Below are positions 60,658-64,000 of a DNA stretch of 64,000 bases, in pieces (within the stretch, counting starts at the first letter, position 1; each line of letters begins with the position of its first letter). The notes beneath the pieces were generated by a model, which was not told where the DNA came from, made no database searches, and worked only from the letters and a program-made list of their open reading frames with translations. The stretch covers positions 1-64,000 of the forward strand of contig NZ_VXKJ01000026.1 of assembly GCF_008693075.1 (NCBI RefSeq), read 5' to 3'. Source of the DNA: Corynebacterium phocae (GTDB lineage Bacteria; Actinomycetota; Actinomycetes; Mycobacteriales; Mycobacteriaceae). The translations under genes were made by a program, and so were the position numbers.

Positions 60658-62370
60658 ATGTCTTTTGAAATTAACCGGCGTGAATACGCTGAGCTGCACG
60701 GCCCCACCACGGGGGACGGGATTCGTCTGGCGGACACGGACTTAATCGCGCGCATTGAGCACCACGCGTCCCCGTATGGGGAAGAGGTGTCCTTTGGCGG
60801 GGGCAAGGTCATCCGTGACGGCATGGGGCACAACAGTCGCACCACGGGTGCTGACACCATCCCGGACCTGCTGATTACCAACGCCACCATCATTGACTAC
60901 ACCGGGATCTACAAGGCGGATATCGCGGTCAAGGACGGCAAAATCTTAAAGATTGGCAACGCGGGCAACCCTGATATCCAGGATGACGTGGATATTGTGG
61001 TGGGCGTGGGCACGGAGGTCATTGGCGGGGAGGGCAAGATTGTCACCGCCGGGGCGGTGGACACCCACATCCACTTCATCTCCCCGGGGCAGGTGGAGGC
61101 GGCACTGGATAACGGCACCACCACCTTGATTGGCGGGGGAACCGGGCCGGTGGACTCCACTAACGCCACTACGGTGACCGCGGGTGGGGAAAACATCCGG
61201 CGGATGATTCAGGCCTCCCGGGACTTCGCCGTCAACGTGGGATTTTTTGGCAAGGGCCACGCTTCAGATGCCAACCCGCTGCGCGAGCAAATCAAAGCCG
61301 GTGCCATCGGCCTGAAAATCCATGAGGACTGGGGCGCTACTGCTAACTCCATTGACGTTGCCCTTGAGGTAGCCGATGAGATGGACGTGCAGGTAGCCAT
61401 CCACACCGACACGCTTAATGAGGGCGGGTTTGCGGATAACACCATAGCCGCCATCGGTGACCGCGTTATCCATACCTTCCACACGGAGGGCGCGGGCGGC
61501 GGGCACGCCCCGGACATCATCAAGGTGGCGGGACTGCCCAACGTGTTGCCGGCTTCGACCAACCCCACACTGCCGTTCACGGTTAACACCATGGATGAGC
61601 ATCTGGACATGATCATGGTCTGCCACCACCTCAACCCGGATTTGCCGGAGGACGTGGCCTTTGCGGACTCCCGTATCCGCAAGGAAACCATTGCCGCTGA
61701 GGACGTGCTCCATGACCTGGGCGTGCTATCCATTACCTCCTCGGACTCCCAGGCCATGGGCCGGGTAGGGGAGGTAGTGCTACGCACCTGGCAAGTAGCG
61801 CACCGGATGAAGGTGCAGCGCGGGCCCTTGGAAGGCGACACCGAGGGCAATGACAATGAGCGGATTAAGCGTTACGTGGCCAAGTACACCATCAACCCGG
61901 CAATCGCCTCCGGTATCTCCCACGCGGTGGGCTCGGTGGAGGAAGGAAAGCTCGCGGACCTGGTTATCTGGGATCCGGCCTTCTTTGGAGTGAAGCCATC
62001 CCTGGTGCTCAAGAGCGGCTATGTGGTGCGCTCAGTGATGGGGGACTCCAACGGCTCCATTCCTACCCCGCAGCCGCGCACCATGCGCTACTCCTACGGG
62101 GCGCTGGGGCACGCGGCGGGGCAGAACTCGGTGACCTTCTTGCCTTCCGCCGCTTTTGAGTCAGACACCCCGGAGAAGCTGGGGATTAAGCGGAAGTTCG
62201 TGGTGGCCAAGAACATGCGTAACATCTCCAAAGCGGACATGAAGCACAATGACGCCACTCCAAAAATTGAGGTGGACCCGGAGACCTATGTGCTTACCGT
62301 GGACGGGGAGCAGATCACCTCCGAGCCCGCCACTGAGCTGCCCATGGCGCAGCGCTATTTCCTATTCTAG
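60658..62370 (+). CDS. ureC: Urease alpha (catalytic) subunit
   Basis: A 570-residue nickel amidohydrolase. Nickel ligands are visible in [11 protein letters not shown], the Lys to be carbamylated in [12 protein letters not shown], and further His in AIHTDTLNE and [15 protein letters not shown]. The flap Cys is in MVCHHLNPD. All the expected active-site residues are present, so the enzyme should work once loaded with nickel by UreEFG(D). The ATG follows directly on the ureB stop. Confidence 0.98.
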   Translation: MSFEINRREYAELHGPTTGDGIRLADTDLIARIEHHASPYGEEVSFGGGKVIRDGMGHNSRTTGADTIPDLLITNATIIDYTGIYKADIAVKDGKILKIGNAGNPDIQDDVDIVVGVGTEVIGGEGKIVTAGAVDTHIHFISPGQVEAALDNGTTTLIGGGTGPVDSTNATTVTAGGENIRRMIQASRDFAVNVGFFGKGHASDANPLREQIKAGAIGLKIHEDWGATANSIDVALEVADEMDVQVAIHTDTLNEGGFADNTIAAIGDRVIHTFHTEGAGGGHAPDIIKVAGLPNVLPASTNPTLPFTVNTMDEHLDMIMVCHHLNPDLPEDVAFADSRIRKETIAAEDVLHDLGVLSITSSDSQAMGRVGEVVLRTWQVAHRMKVQRGPLEGDTEGNDNERIKRYVAKYTINPAIASGISHAVGSVEEGKLADLVIWDPAFFGVKPSLVLKSGYVVRSVMGDSNGSIPTPQPRTMRYSYGALGHAAGQNSVTFLPSAAFESDTPEKLGIKRKFVVAKNMRNISKADMKHNDATPKIEVDPETYVLTVDGEQITSEPATELPMAQRYFLF

Positions 62371-62384
62371 AAAAGAGAGTGTTC

Positions 62385-62852
62385 ATGCTTATTACTGAAA
62401 TCACCGGCAACGTTGCGGACGGAGTCCCTGACGGCAAGCCGGTGGAATACCTTCGTTTCAACGATGAAACCCGGCTCAAGCGCGTGCAGCGCGTAACTTC
62501 CCAGGCGGGGCAGGAATACGCCCTGCGCCTGGGGAATGAGGTGCGCGAAATCCGCGACGGGGATATCTTTGCCGGGCCCGCAGACCGCCTGCTGGTGGCG
62601 GCGGTGGAGCCCACCGACGTGTTGGTCATTGAACCCGCCAGCATTGAGCAAGCCCTTGAGGTAGCCCACACGCTGGGCAACCGCCACCTGCAGGCGCAGT
62701 TCTTCGGCCGCGTCAATCAGTTTGGTGCGCAGGTCATGGTGGTGCGCTACGACCACACGGTGGAGCACTACCTGGACCACGTGGGCGTGAAGTACTACCG
62801 CGGGGATTACGTCATGCCCAAGGCCTTTAGGCACGCGGAGCACACCCACTAG
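62385..62852 (+). CDS. ureE: Urease accessory nickel-delivery protein UreE
   Basis: A 155-residue metallochaperone with the UreE N-terminal domain (LKRVQRVTSQAGQEYALRLG) and C-terminal domain (HTLGNRHLQAQFFG, YDHTVEHYLDHVGV). The conserved metal His lies in the second. It ends in a modest His tail (RHAEHTH) rather than a long one, so it is a delivery rather than a storage form. I chose the ATG at 62385 after GAGAG; a GTG two codons earlier is too close to it. Confidence 0.93.
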   Translation: MLITEITGNVADGVPDGKPVEYLRFNDETRLKRVQRVTSQAGQEYALRLGNEVREIRDGDIFAGPADRLLVAAVEPTDVLVIEPASIEQALEVAHTLGNRHLQAQFFGRVNQFGAQVMVVRYDHTVEHYLDHVGVKYYRGDYVMPKAFRHAEHTH

Positions 62853-62853
62853 C

Positions 62854-63537
62854 ATGCACGCCGATATGGTGCTGTGGCACTTGACTGACTCCGCGCTGCC
62901 CACGGGCGGTTTTGCGCACTCGGCAGGCCTGGAGACTTACGTGGCCGACGGCCGCGTCACTACGGCGCAGCAGTTTCAGGACTGGCTGGGCGGCTACCTG
63001 CGCCAGGCCAGCTTTAACGAGGCCCTGGCGGTTAAGTTAGCCCACCGCTGCCACGCCCGCGGGGACAGGGAGGGCCTCCTGGCCCTGGACCGGCTGGCTC
63101 ACGCCTGCCAGAGTCCCAAGCAGGTCCGGGCGTCCATGAACTCCATGGGCAAGCGCTGGGCCAAGGTCGCGGCCATCGTCGCTCCCGATGCCCCCCTGGT
63201 GGCCTACTACGCAGCCCAGGTTGCGGCGCGCCGGGCGAAAGGAAACCCGGGGATTGCTGCGGGGCTGGTCATGGGGGCATCGGAAGTAGAGTGCTCGCGG
63301 GCGGTGGCCGGCTACCTGATGCAGATGGCCAATTCGATGACGCAAAACGCCATCCGTGCCATCCCGCTGGGTCAAGACGCCGGGCAGCGAGCGCTGGTAG
63401 CCTCCTACGGAGTCATCGTGGAGGCCACAGAGTTGACAATGAACCATACTGAACAAGACTTAGGGGTAGTCTCACCCCAACTAGAAATCGCGCAAATGGC
63501 ACACGAACAGCTGTATTCGCGCATGTTTATGTCGTAG
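62854..63537 (+). CDS. ureF: Urease accessory protein UreF
   Basis: A 227-residue all-helical protein. It has DSALPTGGFAHSAGLETYV at the start and the late LVMGASEVECSRAVAGYL and QNAIRAIPLGQ motifs of UreF. It bridges UreG and UreD to the apo-urease during nickel insertion. The ATG lies 2 bp after the ureE stop. A 56-bp gap with near-repeats of CTAGAACTGTCTAGACGG separates it from ureG. Confidence 0.95.
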   Translation: MHADMVLWHLTDSALPTGGFAHSAGLETYVADGRVTTAQQFQDWLGGYLRQASFNEALAVKLAHRCHARGDREGLLALDRLAHACQSPKQVRASMNSMGKRWAKVAAIVAPDAPLVAYYAAQVAARRAKGNPGIAAGLVMGASEVECSRAVAGYLMQMANSMTQNAIRAIPLGQDAGQRALVASYGVIVEATELTMNHTEQDLGVVSPQLEIAQMAHEQLYSRMFMS

Positions 63538-63593
63538 CCGGCTAGAACTGTCTAGACGGCTAGAGCTGGCTATGAAGAAAGAGGAGAGAAGAA

Positions 63594-64000
63594 ATGGGAG
63601 CAATTAAAGTAGGAATCGGCGGGCCGGTAGGCTCCGGCAAAACCGCCTTGGTGGAGCGGATTACCCGCGCGTTGGACGGGGAGGTGTCCATGGCCGCTAT
63701 CACCAATGACATCTACACCACCGAGGACGCCAAGATCTTGGCGCGCGACGGGCTGCTGCCGGAAGACCGGATCATCGGCGTAGAAACCGGCGGCTGCCCG
63801 CACACCGCTATCCGCGAGGACACCTCCATGAACGACGACGCCTTCGAAGAACTGGTTTCGCGCCACCCGGACCTGGAGCTGGTGTTCGTGGAATCTGGCG
63901 GGGATAACCTCTCCGCCACGTTCAGCCCAGAGCTGGTGGATTTTTCCATCTACATCATTGACGTCGCGCAGGGGGAGAAGATTCCCCGCAAGGCCGGCCA
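63594..64000 (+). CDS. ureG: Urease accessory GTPase UreG (partial)
   Basis: A 135-residue N-terminal portion, cut by the window edge (family about 205). P-loop [15 protein letters not shown], the metal-binding CPH in [13 protein letters not shown], and [15 protein letters not shown] are present. It uses GTP to drive nickel insertion. GAGGAGAG precedes the ATG. ureD is expected beyond the edge. Confidence 0.96.
   Translation, partial: MGAIKVGIGGPVGSGKTALVERITRALDGEVSMAAITNDIYTTEDAKILARDGLLPEDRIIGVETGGCPHTAIREDTSMNDDAFEELVSRHPDLELVFVESGGDNLSATFSPELVDFSIYIIDVAQGEKIPRKAG

Overview
The window is chromosomal DNA of a high-GC Corynebacterium. The evidence is the corynebacterial gene order pqo - phoR/phoS - purD/purB/purC - extracellular nuclease - purSQL - purF/purM - DUF3073 - mshD - pstSCAB - phoU - dusB - CoA-transferase, together with a corynomycolyltransferase, a mycothiol synthase and many promoters whose -10 box lies 6-8 nt before the start codon (leaderless transcripts).

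Layout. 1-10101 (minus strand) is one operon of at least eight genes that builds an anchored-repeat metal ABC transporter: permease, ATPase, a lipoprotein binding protein with a surface repeat inserted in it, and five membrane-tethered surface proteins carrying the same choice-of-anchor-M type repeat. The last gene runs off the left edge. 10358-16455 holds pyruvate:quinone oxidoreductase, an MFS exporter, the phosphate two-component system and a HIT hydrolase. 16490-21553 holds purine genes (purD, purB, purC), cutC and a small anchored secreted protein that lacks a normal start codon. 21559-23648 is a two-gene cassette that looks less GC-rich than its surroundings (APH-like kinase plus a CorA-like membrane protein lacking GMN). 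23784-26180 holds an exonuclease, a GNAT enzyme and an anchored trypsin-like protease. 26181-28730 is a decayed accessory patch: a membrane-protein remnant, an AbiEi antitoxin without its toxin, and an HTH/PIN toxin-antitoxin pair whose toxin is frameshifted.

28749-35910 holds a prolyl oligopeptidase, a DUF2334 protein, two small membrane proteins and a large ExeM/NucH nuclease with a collagen-like tail. 36029-39208 is purSQL. 39501-51478 holds envelope and housekeeping genes including purF, purM, pabC, a diacylglycerol kinase-like gene and mshD. 51685-56722 is the phosphate uptake block, pstSCAB with convergent phoU; a TGTTCAC direct repeat upstream of pstS fits control by PhoR, which is encoded in the same window. 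56773-59539 holds dusB and an acetyl-CoA hydrolase/CoA-transferase. A tRNA-Lys follows, and then the urease operon ureABCEFG, cut by the right edge.

Recurring themes are divergent gene pairs separated by only 25-42 bp with back-to-back leaderless promoters, short degenerate tandem repeats in intergenic gaps, and secreted proteins ending in a C-terminal membrane anchor with no LPXTG motif. All calls come from reading the sequence; no database search was run.
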